NCBI RefSeq assembly: GCF_027604915.1 | Contig: NZ_JAJAQC010000018.1 | Coordinates: forward strand, 1 to 64,000 | DNA length: 64,000 nt | Reading direction: 5' to 3' | From: Streptomonospora mangrovi | GTDB lineage: Bacteria > Actinomycetota > Actinomycetes > Streptosporangiales > Streptosporangiaceae | In this document: positions 15,888 to 24,079 of the stretch, piece by piece | How the letters are laid out: each line of letters begins with the position of its first letter | Numbering within the stretch: position 1 is the first letter of the stretch | Translations under genes and position numbers: made by a program | The notes under the pieces: model-generated | Told to the model about the DNA's origin: nothing | Database searches by the model: none | What the model saw: only the letters and a program-made list of their open reading frames with translations

Positions 15888-17081
15888 GTGCGCGTGCGCG
15901 TTGTGGTGGTAGGTGCCGGCATCGCCGGAACGGCCCTGGCGGCGGCCATGGCCGGCTCGCGCCACGAGGTCGTGGTGCTGGAGCAGGCGCCCGACCCCTC
16001 CCCCGTGGGCGCGGGCGTGGTGCTCACCCCCAACGCGGTACGGCCGCTGCGCCGCCTGGGCCTGGGGCCGGCGCTGGAGCGGGTCGCGGTGGCGGTGGCG
16101 GCCCGCGACGTCCTGCGCTACGACGACGACCTGCTGCTGGGCAGCACCCCCCAGGACGGCGTGCACGCCCAGCGCCACGGCGCGCCCAACCTCGCCCTGC
16201 TGCGGGCCGATCTGCACGCGGCGCTGCTGGCGGCGGCGGGCCCGGGTGCGGTGCGCGGCGGCCACTACGTCACCGACCTGCTGGAGAGCAGCGACGGCGT
16301 GTCGGTGCGCTGCGCCGACGGGCGGTCGGTGCACGGCGACGTCGCCATCGGCGCCGACGGCGCCAACTCCCTGATCCGCAGCCTGGTGAACACCGACCGC
16401 TACCGGCCGGCCCGGCGGGTGCTCTACCGGGGGCTGGCGCCGGCCGAGCGCGCGCCGGCGCTGCTGCGGGAGCCGCGCGTGCGGGTGTGGTCGGGCAGCG
16501 ACCGCTACATCGCCGCCTACCCGGTGGCGGCCGGGCGGCGGGTGGCGTTCACGGCGACCGTGCCGGCGGGGGCGCGCGATCCGGGCTCCTGGACGGCGCG
16601 GGGCCGGGTGGCCGACCTGCTGTCGGCGTTTCAGGGCTGGAGCGCCACCGCCCGGGAGCTGTTCTCGGCGGCGGAGTGGGTGGGCATGTGGGGTGTGCAC
16701 GACCACGGGCCGGTGCCGGTGTGGAGCCGGGGCCGGGTGGCGCTGCTGGGCGACGCGGCCCACCCCACGCTGCCGTTCTTCGCCCAGCCCGCCAACCAGG
16801 CGGTGGAGGACGCGGTGGCGCTGGCGGCGCACCTGCGGGGGGCCACGTCGCTGGAGGCGGGGGCGGCGCTGGAGCGCTACGCGCTGCGGCGGCGGGAACG
16901 CACCGAGCGGCTGCGGAAGGTCAACGAGGAGATCCTGGCGGCGGTGCGGGCGGGCGGCGACCACTCCCCCGAGGCGTGGACGCGCATGGCGGCCGAGGCC
17001 GAGAACGCCCACGGCGACTGGATCTACGGCCACGACCCCGAGGACGAGGGGCCGGGCGGCGCGGACGGGGCGCGGCGCTGA
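15888..17081 (+). CDS. FAD-dependent monooxygenase (salicylate hydroxylase-like)
   Basis: A 397-residue group A flavin monooxygenase. The N-terminal Rossmann motif is VVVGAGIAGTALAAAM, followed by 'GAGVVLTPNAVRPLRRLGL'. The middle 'RADLHAALLAAAG' and 'AIGADGANSLIRS' (DG motif) and the C-terminal 'ALLGDAAHPTLPFFAQPANQAVEDAVALA' (GD motif) are all present. The GDAAHP loop usually continues with GQG-x-Q; here it reads FFAQPANQ, a mild deviation. GTG at 15888 has CGAGG seven bases upstream; a GTG two codons later is possible. It is divergent from thrS and stands alone. The substrate, presumably an aromatic compound, cannot be told from sequence. Confidence 0.85.
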   Translation: MRVRVVVVGAGIAGTALAAAMAGSRHEVVVLEQAPDPSPVGAGVVLTPNAVRPLRRLGLGPALERVAVAVAARDVLRYDDDLLLGSTPQDGVHAQRHGAPNLALLRADLHAALLAAAGPGAVRGGHYVTDLLESSDGVSVRCADGRSVHGDVAIGADGANSLIRSLVNTDRYRPARRVLYRGLAPAERAPALLREPRVRVWSGSDRYIAAYPVAAGRRVAFTATVPAGARDPGSWTARGRVADLLSAFQGWSATARELFSAAEWVGMWGVHDHGPVPVWSRGRVALLGDAAHPTLPFFAQPANQAVEDAVALAAHLRGATSLEAGAALERYALRRRERTERLRKVNEEILAAVRAGGDHSPEAWTRMAAEAENAHGDWIYGHDPEDEGPGGADGARR

Positions 17082-17361
17082 GGCGGCGCGCCGGCGGCGA
17101 CGCGGCAGTGCCGGTGCGGCGCTCCGGCGCGAGGCCGGCGGGAAGCCGGCGGCGCCTGGGAGAGGCGCGGACCCCGGAGCGGGCGGCGCACTGAGAGCGC
17201 CCTGGGGCCCCTGGGAGCCGATCGTGCGGCCAAGGAGCCGGGCGGGGGACGTGGGGCGCGCAGGCGCCGCCTCAGCGCCCGGAGGACGGGGCGAGAAATC
17301 GTTCTGGATTTTCACGGCTTGGCCCGTTACCTCGTCTTGATCCGGCCGATATTGTGACTGC

Positions 17362-17835
17362 ATGTCTCCGAGCCCCATGACCGACCGTCCGGACCCGGCG
17401 GCATCCCCCACCGCGAACCCGCGCACCCACCGGCCGTCGCGGCGGTGGCGCCGGTTCCGCACCCGCCTGCGGGTGTGGCGCCGGCGCATGCACGCCCACC
17501 CGGTGCTGAGCTGGACCTGGCGCGGTGTCGTGGCCACCGTCGGCCTCTTCTTCCTGCTGGCCGGCGTGGTCATGTGCGTGACCCCCGGCCCGGGCGCCGC
17601 CGCCATCGTCCTGGGCCTGGCCGTGCTGGCCACGGAGTTCGCGTGGGCCAAGCACCTGCTGCGCCACGCGCGGCGCTGGGCGCACGCCGCCAAGGAGAAG
17701 GCCAAGGACCGGGCGGTGCGCTCCAACCCCGACTCCCGGCTGGCGCGGCTGCTGGGCGCCCGCCCGGCCCCCGGCGCGGGCGACCGGCCCCGCCGCCGGT
17801 TCTCGCTGCGCCGCCGCGCCCGCTCGCTGGGCTGA
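17362..17835 (+). CDS. TIGR02611/PGPGW family membrane protein
   Basis: A 157-residue protein with an Arg-rich N-terminal region, then a hydrophobic hairpin (about residues 55-95) holding the diagnostic 'PGPGAAAIVLGLAVLATEF' turn. A conserved helix 'AKHLLRHARRWAHAAKEKAK' follows. The PGPGxxxxxxGL pattern defines this small family of bacterial membrane proteins of unknown function. The ATG at 17362 is used; a second ATG six codons later is equally possible. It is a single-gene unit and the C-terminal tail is basic. Confidence 0.8.
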   Translation: MSPSPMTDRPDPAASPTANPRTHRPSRRWRRFRTRLRVWRRRMHAHPVLSWTWRGVVATVGLFFLLAGVVMCVTPGPGAAAIVLGLAVLATEFAWAKHLLRHARRWAHAAKEKAKDRAVRSNPDSRLARLLGARPAPGAGDRPRRRFSLRRRARSLG

Positions 17836-18040
17836 CCCGAGGCGGGCTCCCCAGGTTCCGGCGTATCGGACAGCAGGTTTCCACCGAAGCGGACCTGCCC
17901 CTCAACCATGGCGTCGGCCACACGCTCCGGCTGGTGCCGTCGGCGCGCCGCCGCCCTTGCCTGGGCGCTGACCTGCGATAAAGCCGTCTGCGGCCGGTGG
18001 CCGCGCGCGGGGCGCGGCGAGGTGGGCGCGGCGGTCGGAT

Positions 18041-18081
18041 GAAACAAACAAGGCCGGCTCCTGGTGATCGGAGCCGACCTT
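18041..18081 (-). terminator. Terminator downstream of tRNA-Val(CAC)
   Basis: Read on the minus strand, AAGGTCGGCTCC and GGAGCCGGCCTT form a 12-bp stem with one wobble, followed by TTGTTTGTTTC. It lies directly after the tRNA and is a textbook intrinsic terminator, unusually T-rich for this genome. Confidence 0.85.
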
Positions 18082-18089
18082 GATCGGGG

Positions 18090-18163
18090 TGGGCGATACT
18101 GGACTCGAACCAGTGACCTCGTCGGTGTGAACGACGCGCTCTAGCCAACTGAGCTAATCGCCC
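18090..18163 (-). tRNA. tRNA-Val (anticodon CAC)
   Basis: A 74-nt cloverleaf on the minus strand. The acceptor arm GGGCGAT pairs with ATCGCCC and a discriminator A follows. The D-arm is TTAGCTCAGTTGG-like, the anticodon loop is TTCACAC between CGTCG and CGACG, and the T-arm contains GGTTCGAGTCC. The anticodon CAC reads the valine codon GUG. CCA is not encoded. Confidence 0.95.
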
Positions 18164-18612
18164 GGGGTGTCCGGCGCCTCTCGGCGGGGCGAACACTGAA
18201 GACTCTAGCGCATCCGACGGGGTGGATTGTGCCGTCGTCCCCACCAGGTCGGCGGTACTGTGACCGACGTCTCACCAAACAGGGTCCCAGCGGTGTTCAA
18301 GAGCGCGCAAAACGCGAAACGCCCTCATGGGCGGGCATTCGGACACCCATGAACATCCGGGGCATACCCGCCCCTCCCCCGCGCGTGACGTGGCACACAG
18401 ATCATCCGGAAATTCCTGGTTTCCGCAGCTCATTACAGTGACCGGAGGACCAGGAGGCGGCATAGGGAAACCCAGCCGCACTCCAAGAGGCATCCACCAG
18501 GCAAAGTCTTCCGGTTGCGCGTCATAGACCGCACCCGGCCGCGTTGGAGCGGGCGAGACGGTTAACCTACCCGCGCTTTACGCGGGGCCGGACGAGAAAA
18601 GGTTTGGCGAAC
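18164..18612. other. Intergenic upstream of the SsgB-family gene
   Basis: About 450 bp lie between tRNA-Val(CAC) and the sporulation gene. The tRNA promoter must be at the left end and the developmental promoter of ssgB at the right. Frames are open only as short, low-quality shadows. No clear sigma-factor box or hairpin could be identified by eye. Confidence 0.5.
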
Positions 18613-19032
18613 ATGAACAGTAGCGGCACCACTGCCACCGCCGAGCTGGGCCTTCGGCTCGTGGTCCCCGACCGCACGGCGGTCCCCCTGGTCGCACGGC
18701 TCGACTACACCGCCGACGACCCCTACGCCATCAAGGTGGCGTTCCACACCGGCGAGGACGAGCCCGTCGAGTGGATTTTCGCCCGCGAACTGCTGACGGT
18801 GGGCATCGTGCGCGCCGCCGGCGAGGGCGACGTCCGCGTGTGGCCCGAGGCCGGCAACGGCGAGCGCACCGTGAACATCGCGCTGTCGTCGCCGTTCGGC
18901 CAGGCGCAGTTCGACGCCCCGGTCTCGCCGCTGGCGGAGTTCCTGCACCGCACCTACGAGATCGTGCCGGCCGGGCACGAGGGCGAGTTCGTCAACCTCG
19001 ACGCCGAGATCGAGCAGCACCTCCTGGCCTGA
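18613..19032 (+). CDS. ssgB: SsgA/SsgB-family sporulation and cell division regulator
   Basis: A 139-residue SALP protein. The family pattern is clear: 'LVARLDYTADDPYAIKVAFHTG', then 'VEWIFARELLTVGI', 'GEGDVRVWP' and 'SSPFGQAQFDAPVSPLAEFLHRTYEIVPAGHEGEFVNLDAEIEQHLL'. SsgB helps place FtsZ rings during sporulation septation, and it is the most conserved and widespread SALP; this sequence looks like the SsgB branch, although SsgA-like paralogues cannot be excluded. It implies a sporulating actinomycete. The ATG is preceded by AAAAGGT. The gene is monocistronic. Confidence 0.85.
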   Translation: MNSSGTTATAELGLRLVVPDRTAVPLVARLDYTADDPYAIKVAFHTGEDEPVEWIFARELLTVGIVRAAGEGDVRVWPEAGNGERTVNIALSSPFGQAQFDAPVSPLAEFLHRTYEIVPAGHEGEFVNLDAEIEQHLLA

Positions 19033-19382
19033 CCCGCGTCCGGCGACTCGCGCCGCCCATCGGGCCGGTCCCCTCAGCACGCGGTGGCCAGCACCCGCGA
19101 ACCACGCAAACCCGGCGTCTGGTTTACCCCGCGGCCAACCCCGCAAACCGGACCGGCCCGCGGCCCCTTTGGGCCGCGACCGCATCCGCCGGCGGCCACC
19201 GGTTCCCGTCTCACCGCCGCATTCGGTCACGGCGCGTAGTGGCACCGCCACCGCGCCCGCCGCGGCGCCCTCCGCCTTCGCGGCCCGCTCGGGCGGCACA
19301 TCGGCCGCACCGCACAGCGCGCCCCGGCAGCAGGCTCAGCCCGCCGCAGACACCGCGCGGCCCCGGCACCCGTCTCACACGA
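19033..19382. other. Intergenic after ssgB
   Basis: About 350 bp between ssgB and the terminator of the convergent aminotransferase gene. It is GC-rich with no credible frame on either strand. No repeat or RNA structure was recognised apart from the hairpin annotated next to it. Confidence 0.5.
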
Positions 19383-19424
19383 CGCCGACGGCGCCCGTCC
19401 CCTCCCGGACGGGCGCCGTCGGCG
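19383..19424. terminator. Strong hairpin terminator for the aminotransferase gene
   Basis: Perfect 18-bp arms (CGCCGACGGCGCCCGTCC and its complement) surround a 6-nt loop. It lies 23 bp past the stop codon of the minus-strand aminotransferase gene and may also stop transcription coming from ssgB. Confidence 0.85.
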
Positions 19425-19447
19425 GTTGGTCGCGATCGTCTTCGCCG

Positions 19448-20290
19448 TCAGGGGTCCATGTCGGCGGCGCCGCGCTCGGCGAAGACCTCCATCGCCCGCC
19501 GCGTCACCGGCCCCGGCGCGGCCGGCAGCGCGCGGCCGTCGATCGCGCGGATCGGCTGCACGTCGCGGCCCGAGGAGGTCAGGAACGCCTCGGAGACGCC
19601 CTCCAGCGCCGCCATCGGGATGTCGGCCTCCTGCCCGCCGGCCCACTCCAGCACCAGTTCGCGGGTGATCCCGGCCAGGGGGCCGGCCGACAGCGGCGGG
19701 GTGAGCAGGGCGCCGTCGAGGACCACGAACACGTTGCTGCCGGTGCCCTCGCACAGGTTGCCCGCCGTGTTGGCGAAGACCGCCTCGCCCGCCCCGCGCT
19801 GCTTGGCGTAGTCCAGGGCGACCACATTGTCGGCGTAGGAGGTGGTCTTGAGCCCGGTCAGGACGCCGTTCTCGTTGCGCGTCCAGGGCACCACGGCGAC
19901 GTCGGCCACGGGGGCGATCGGCCCCAGCGGCCCCACGGCCACCACGCACGTCAGTTCGCCGCCCACCCGGTCGGAGCCCAGCGGGCCCACGCCGCCGGTG
20001 ACGGTGATGCGCACCCGCGAGAGGGGGATGTCGGGGTTGGCGTCCAGCGCCTGGCGCACGCCCTCGGCGATGAGGCCGGTGTCGGGCTCGGGCAGGCCGA
20101 TGCCCACGGCCGAGCGGGTCAAGCGGCGCAGGTGCCGGGTGAGCGCGAACGGCTCGCCGGCGACCCCCTTCACGGTCTCGAAGACGCCGTCGCCCACGGT
20201 GATGCCGTGGTCCAGCACGGGGATCCGGGCCTCGTCCGCATCCAGGACCTTGCCCCGTCCGAAACCCGCGCCGGCGATCCACACCCGCAT
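19448..20290 (-). CDS. pabC: Class IV aminotransferase / aminodeoxychorismate lyase-like
   Basis: A 280-residue PLP-dependent enzyme of fold type IV. 'VLDHGITVGDGVFETVK' is the N-terminal signature. The PLP lysine is in 'GLKTTSYADNVVALDYAK' and the phosphate-binding region is 'NLCEGTGSNVFVV'. These features are shared by 4-amino-4-deoxychorismate lyase (folate synthesis) and branched-chain or D-amino acid transaminases. The short length and 'RITVTGG' context favour the PabC-like group, but substrate choice cannot be fixed. The ATG has GGGAGGA upstream. No pabA or pabB is adjacent. Confidence 0.75.
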   Translation of the reverse strand: MRVWIAGAGFGRGKVLDADEARIPVLDHGITVGDGVFETVKGVAGEPFALTRHLRRLTRSAVGIGLPEPDTGLIAEGVRQALDANPDIPLSRVRITVTGGVGPLGSDRVGGELTCVVAVGPLGPIAPVADVAVVPWTRNENGVLTGLKTTSYADNVVALDYAKQRGAGEAVFANTAGNLCEGTGSNVFVVLDGALLTPPLSAGPLAGITRELVLEWAGGQEADIPMAALEGVSEAFLTSSGRDVQPIRAIDGRALPAAPGPVTRRAMEVFAERGAADMDP

Positions 20291-20818
20291 ACTCGCGTCC
20301 TCCCTTGGTTCTCAGGCTGTCGCGGCGCCGTGTGCCCGCGCGCCGGCGAACGCCCCGCCCGGGGTGGTGGGGCGCCGGCGCCCGCGTCCCGGGCGCACCA
20401 CCGGTCACCTGCGTTCCCGCGGGGGGTGCCGGGGTCCTCGCCGCGGCGGGCCGCCGCCTGGTGCGATCCTGCCACCTCAGGGGTCCGCGCGGCAGCCCGA
20501 GCCCCGGCGCGCCGGGCCGTTCGCGCGGGGCGGCCGTCGCTGAAAACCCTTACGGCGCAAGCCTTCTGTCCAATCCCGGCCGATGCCGTATATGCGATGT
20601 AGGCCACGGGTAACGTAACCAACCACACCCGTACCCGCCTCATCGCCGCGAACCACCCACTACTCCGACACGCAGGCGCATATCGGACGCGTGGATCACG
20701 AATGGCTATCATCTGGGCAACGCTATGAGGACCCCTGCCCCGGGGCCCCGCGGACCGGCCCGCGACCCTGCCCCGGGGTCGCCCGGTCCGGCCGAGACGA
20801 CGACGGATCAAGAGAGCT
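20291..20818. other. Divergent intergenic region, no gene recognised
   Basis: About 530 bp between the divergent aminotransferase and roadblock genes. The half nearest the roadblock gene is less GC-rich (about 20560-20720), which fits a promoter region, but no convincing -35/-10 pair was seen. Frames covering it are shadows. Confidence 0.5.
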
Positions 20819-21250
20819 ATGACCTCACAGAGCACCGCCCCAGGCGAGTTGAGCTGGCTGCTTGACGACCTCCTCACGCGCGCGCAGGGCACCCGCCACG
20901 CGATCGTCCTGTCCACCGACGGCCTGCTGATGGCCTCCTCCAGCCGCCTGGACCGCCCCGCCGCCGAACACCTCGCCGCCATCGCCTCCGGTCTGCACAG
21001 CCTGGCCTCGGGCGCCAGCAAGCAGTTCGGCGCCGGCGGCATCCGCCAGAGCATCATCGAGATGGACGACGCCTTCCTGTTCGTCGCCGCGGCCGGGGAG
21101 GGCGCGTGCATGGCGCTGCTGTCCGACACCGAGTGCGACGTCGGCCTGGTGGCCTACGAGATGAACAAGGTGATCCAGCGCGTCGGCCAGTACCTCTCCG
21201 CGCCGCCCCGCCCGGACATGCCCACCACACCCGCCCAAGTCGAGCGCTGA
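20819..21250 (+). CDS. Roadblock/LC7 domain protein (CvnB-like)
   Basis: A 143-residue single-domain protein. 'ELSWLLDDLLTRAQGTRHAIVLSTDGLLMASSSRLDR' and 'ERLAAIASGLHSLA'-like helices match the roadblock proteins of actinomycete conservons. There CvnB works with a sensor kinase-like CvnA, CvnC and a small GTPase CvnD. Here none of those partners is adjacent: the next features are tRNA genes. It is thus an orphan roadblock protein, presumably a dimeric GTPase-regulating scaffold. The ATG is preceded by AAGAGAG. Confidence 0.85.
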   Translation: MTSQSTAPGELSWLLDDLLTRAQGTRHAIVLSTDGLLMASSSRLDRPAAEHLAAIASGLHSLASGASKQFGAGGIRQSIIEMDDAFLFVAAAGEGACMALLSDTECDVGLVAYEMNKVIQRVGQYLSAPPRPDMPTTPAQVER

Positions 21251-21438
21251 GCCGTCCCTGCCACTGCCTCAGCCCCCGTCCGGACGCCCCGACGGCGCCG
21301 CCGCGCTCCGCACCCTGCCCCGCGCACGGCGCCGCCCCGGGATTTCGATTTCGCCCAGGCGCCGCGATCCGCTAAAGTTCAGAGGCAGCGAGAGGGGCAC
21401 CGGGCCGGCGCGAACCGGCCGGGACACCCCCACTCCGC

Positions 21439-21511
21439 GCGGACGTGGCTCAGCTGGTAGAGCATCACCTTGCCAAGGTGAGGGTCGCGGGTTCGAATCC
21501 CGTCGTCCGCT
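21439..21511 (+). tRNA. tRNA-Gly (anticodon GCC), copy 1
   Basis: A 73-nt cloverleaf: acceptor GCGGACG pairs with CGTCCGC, the anticodon stem CACCT/AGGTG holds loop TTGCCAA, and the T-arm contains GGTTCGAATCC. The anticodon GCC reads GGC and GGU. Confidence 0.96.
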
Positions 21512-21548
21512 CGAAGCACCAAACCCCATGGGGCCTCCCATGGACACT

Positions 21549-21621
21549 GCGGACGTGGCTCAGCTGGTAGAGCATCACCTTGCCAAGGTGAGGGTCGCGG
21601 GTTCGAATCCCGTCGTCCGCT
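21549..21621 (+). tRNA. tRNA-Gly (anticodon GCC), copy 2
   Basis: Identical in sequence to the copy 110 bp upstream, with a different spacer. Tandem identical tRNA-Gly(GCC) genes followed by Cys and Val are a common actinomycete cluster, fitting heavy use of GGC codons. Confidence 0.96.
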
Positions 21622-21666
21622 CGGAGAAGCCGTAAGGGACACCCACGCCCCTTGAGCACGGCTCGC

Positions 21667-21738
21667 GGCGGAGTGGCCGAGTGGCTTAGGCAAGGGACTG
21701 CAAATCCCTGTACACGGGTTCGATTCCCGTCTCCGCCT
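21667..21738 (+). tRNA. tRNA-Cys (anticodon GCA)
   Basis: A 72-nt cloverleaf: acceptor GGCGGAG pairs with CTCCGCC, the anticodon stem GGGAC/ATCCC region holds CTGCAAA, and the T-arm contains GGTTCGATTCC. The anticodon GCA reads cysteine codons. Confidence 0.95.
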
Positions 21739-21767
21739 CCCCCGTTCGCACTTCGGTGCGACCCTTC

Positions 21768-21841
21768 GGGCGGTTAGCTCAGTTGGTTAGAGCGCTACCT
21801 TGACACGGTAGAGGTCACAGGTTCGAATCCTGTATCGCCCA
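21768..21841 (+). tRNA. tRNA-Val (anticodon GAC), likely integration site
   Basis: A 74-nt cloverleaf: acceptor GGGCGGT pairs with ATCGCCC, the anticodon stem CTACC/GGTAG holds TTGACAC, and the T-arm is CACAGGTTCGAATCCTGT. The anticodon GAC reads GUC and GUU. CCA follows the discriminator A directly (21842-21844). A tyrosine integrase gene ends 98 bp downstream with its 3' end facing the tRNA, the standard layout of a tRNA-borne attL. Confidence 0.95.
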
Positions 21842-21844
21842 CCA
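21811..21844 (+). other. Putative attL at the 3' end of tRNA-Val(GAC)
   Basis: Inferred from the adjacent integrase and excisionase genes. Integrases of this kind recombine in the T-arm/3' end of tRNA genes, restoring it on insertion. The matching attR repeat was not found to the right in this window, so the core cannot be delimited. Confidence 0.5.
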
Positions 21845-21939
21845 GCATCATCGCAGGTCAGAGACCGTTCATCGGTTCTCTTCAGTTGTCAGCGGCTTCG
21901 GCGATGGAGAGAATCTGGAGACGATCTTGCTCCAGTTCG

Positions 21940-23151
21940 CTACGAAGCCTCTTTCCTGCGGTGCGCACGGTAGTGCTCACCGATCTGCGGAACCATCTCC
22001 ATGAGCCTTTCCCGCTCCTGCGGATGCAGCGCGTCCAGACTCCGCAGCCAGCGCTCCTCGAGCGCACTGCGCACCTGATCCCTCATCGCCGGGGTCACGT
22101 GCTCATAGACGTGGCCCATCCCCCGCATCCGGTGCCCCAGCCGGGCCGCGCGGGCGACCTCGGGGACGCCGTCCTCGGCCAGCCACGTCCGGTGGGTGTG
22201 TCGGCCCTCGTTGAAGGTGAACCCGGGCAGGATCGGCGCGCGCAGCCACGCCTGGTCGCTGCCGGGGCACCCGTCCCAGGCCGGACGCCAGAACCGGGCG
22301 CGGAAGTTGCCCCGACGCAGATACCCGCCCCGACGGCCGGCGAAGACCGGCTGTCCCGGCTCGGCCTGTACCAACAGGTCGGTGTAGAGGGCGGCGAGGA
22401 AGTCGGGGAGCTGGATCCAGCGCTTGCCGGCGGGGGTCTTGGCCCTCTTGGCCTTGGCCACCCGCCCCGCGGTCTCCCGCAGCGGGGTGCGTACCGGGAT
22501 CGCGCGGTTGACCTCGTCGTATTCGTGCGGTTCCAGGCCCGCCAGTTCCGACCAGCGAGCGCCGGTGTAGCCGTTGAGCAGGCACAGCACGAACCCGGCC
22601 CTGCCGCAGGTGTGGTGCAGGCGCATCGCCGCCCGCAGAACTTGGGCGGGGGTGGCCACTTGGCGTTCGGTTTCGTAGTCGCCTGAGGTCACCCGGATAC
22701 CGTTGCAGGGATTGGCCGGGATGCGCCGGGCGCGCACCGCGCTGTTGCAGATCGTGGAGAACAGCGCGAACACCGAGGACACGCTGGGCTCGGCGAGGTC
22801 CTCGTGCAGTTGGCTGACCCAGCCCTGGATGTCGACATGGCTGTTGAAGATGCTGATCAGCGGCCATTTCCCCCATTTGGGAAGGATGTGGGCGTCCAGG
22901 TAGCACCGGTACTTGGCACGCGTGTTGTCGGCCAGACGCGCGCTGGCCATCCACTGCTCGGCGAAAATCTCGAAGGCGATCTCACGGTCCTCAGGCGCGA
23001 TCCAGATGCGCGCCCGCACCTCGGCCTCTTGCTCCTCACCCCAGTTGAGCGCGGCTTCCTTGGTCGCGAACCCCGACTTGGAGCCCCAGGTGCCGTCAGG
23101 TTTCTTGAAGCGGGCCCTCCACGACGCCGGCAATCGCTCGGCATATGCCAT
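21940..23151 (-). CDS. int: Tyrosine recombinase, element integrase
   Basis: A 403-residue phage-type integrase. It has an N-terminal arm-binding part (FATKEAALNWGEEQEAEVRA), a core-binding SAM-like domain (about 60-165) and a C-terminal catalytic domain. Catalytic residues visible are Arg in 'GYTGARWSELAGL', His-x-x-Arg in 'EGRHTHRTWLAEDG', His in 'ARLGHRMRGM' and the nucleophile Tyr in 'GHVYEHVTP'. It should insert and excise the element at tRNA-Val. The xis-like gene lies 27 bp upstream in the same direction. The ATG at 23151 is followed by a family-like 'ASWRARFKKPDGTWGSKSGF'. Confidence 0.92.
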   Translation of the reverse strand: MAYAERLPASWRARFKKPDGTWGSKSGFATKEAALNWGEEQEAEVRARIWIAPEDREIAFEIFAEQWMASARLADNTRAKYRCYLDAHILPKWGKWPLISIFNSHVDIQGWVSQLHEDLAEPSVSSVFALFSTICNSAVRARRIPANPCNGIRVTSGDYETERQVATPAQVLRAAMRLHHTCGRAGFVLCLLNGYTGARWSELAGLEPHEYDEVNRAIPVRTPLRETAGRVAKAKRAKTPAGKRWIQLPDFLAALYTDLLVQAEPGQPVFAGRRGGYLRRGNFRARFWRPAWDGCPGSDQAWLRAPILPGFTFNEGRHTHRTWLAEDGVPEVARAARLGHRMRGMGHVYEHVTPAMRDQVRSALEERWLRSLDALHPQERERLMEMVPQIGEHYRAHRRKEAS

Positions 23152-23178
23152 TTGTACAGCCTCCTTTACTGCGTAGAT

Positions 23179-23499
23179 TCATTCGTTGCCGTTCGCGGCA
23201 CGGCCGGTGACCGGGCGACGCGCCCCCTGCTGCACGATCCGGACGAGGTCAGCGGCACTGAAGCGCAGGTGCTTGCCGATGAACGTGCAGGGGATCGCCT
23301 GCTGGGTCGCCTTCTTCCGCAGCCACGACTCAGGCACTTTGAGCACCTGGGCCGCCTCGGCAGGTGTGTAGACCTCGGGGAGGTGGGGACCGCTGCCGGG
23401 CTTGTCGGTGGCCGGTGCCGGAGCTGTAGGGTAAGGGCTCCTCTGGCGATTGTCATCGCGTTTGAGCTGGTCAGGGCACCTTTCTTTCCTCACCGACAC
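23179..23499 (-). CDS. xis: Excisionase-like helix-turn-helix protein
   Basis: A 106-residue protein with a winged-helix of the excisionase/MerR type: 'VYTPAEAAQVLKVPESWLRKKATQQAIPCTFIGKHLRFSAADLVRIVQQG'. Proteins of this kind sit just upstream of the integrase gene in actinomycete mobile elements and direct excision. The N-terminal 35 residues are charged and not conserved-looking; ATG at 23499 is provisional. The spacing to int suggests one transcript. Confidence 0.8.
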   Translation of the reverse strand: MSVRKERCPDQLKRDDNRQRSPYPTAPAPATDKPGSGPHLPEVYTPAEAAQVLKVPESWLRKKATQQAIPCTFIGKHLRFSAADLVRIVQQGARRPVTGRAANGNE

Positions 23500-23641
23500 G
23501 GCAACCTCACCTCAGGGATAGGAGCCTGCGCCGACAATGAGGGCCGCCCGGGCATGCCGACGCCGACGCATCCATACCGCGGCATGCCACCCCCGGGCCC
23601 GGTCGGTTCCGCGGCGGCCCTTCCGGGGCGGCGCACGCGGA

Positions 23642-24079
23642 TCATGGCGCCTCCCACCGGGTGCGGGCCGGGCCTCGGGTGTGCAGTCCGTGGGGTGGGT
23701 GCCAGTCGGTTCTGGGCGGCATTGCCGCCACGGGGCGCCAGCCGGCCGCGCGAAGGGACGTACCGGGTTCCTCGGCGCGGGTGTAGGTGACCAGGCGCCG
23801 GTAGCCGAGGGCTTTTGCCGCGCGCCAAGCAGCGGCGAGAAGCATGGAGCAGGCGTTGGGGGTGCCGTCGGTCGCCAGGCGGGTGACCTCCAGGGTCCGG
23901 CCGTTGTCGAGGCCGCGCGCCACGGGGCGGCCGACGATCGCGACGGCGACGAGCACGCCGCTGTCGTCGGCGGCACCGAGGCTGAACTTGTGGCCGCGCG
24001 GCGGGCCGAGGTGGCGGTGCCATACCTCAATGAAGGCGCGTGCTTCGGCGAAGGGCACCGGGACCAGGTGAAGGCTCAC
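23642..24079 (-). CDS. XF1762-family protein (GNAT-like)
   Basis: A 145-residue protein with the family's 'EARAFIEVWHRHLGPPRGHKFSLGAADD' start, then 'GVLVAVAIVGRPVARGLDNGRTLEVTRLATDGTPNACSMLLAAAWRAAKALGYRRLVTYT' and 'GTSLRAAGWRPVA'. The pattern of a substrate-binding N-terminus and 'GYRRLVTYT...GTSLRAAGW' is that of a GNAT fold. XF1762-like proteins are found in phages and mobile elements, often beside DNA-modification genes, as here. It overlaps the methyltransferase by 4 bp (ATGA). The target is unknown. Confidence 0.75.
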   Translation of the reverse strand: MSLHLVPVPFAEARAFIEVWHRHLGPPRGHKFSLGAADDSGVLVAVAIVGRPVARGLDNGRTLEVTRLATDGTPNACSMLLAAAWRAAKALGYRRLVTYTRAEEPGTSLRAAGWRPVAAMPPRTDWHPPHGLHTRGPARTRWEAP

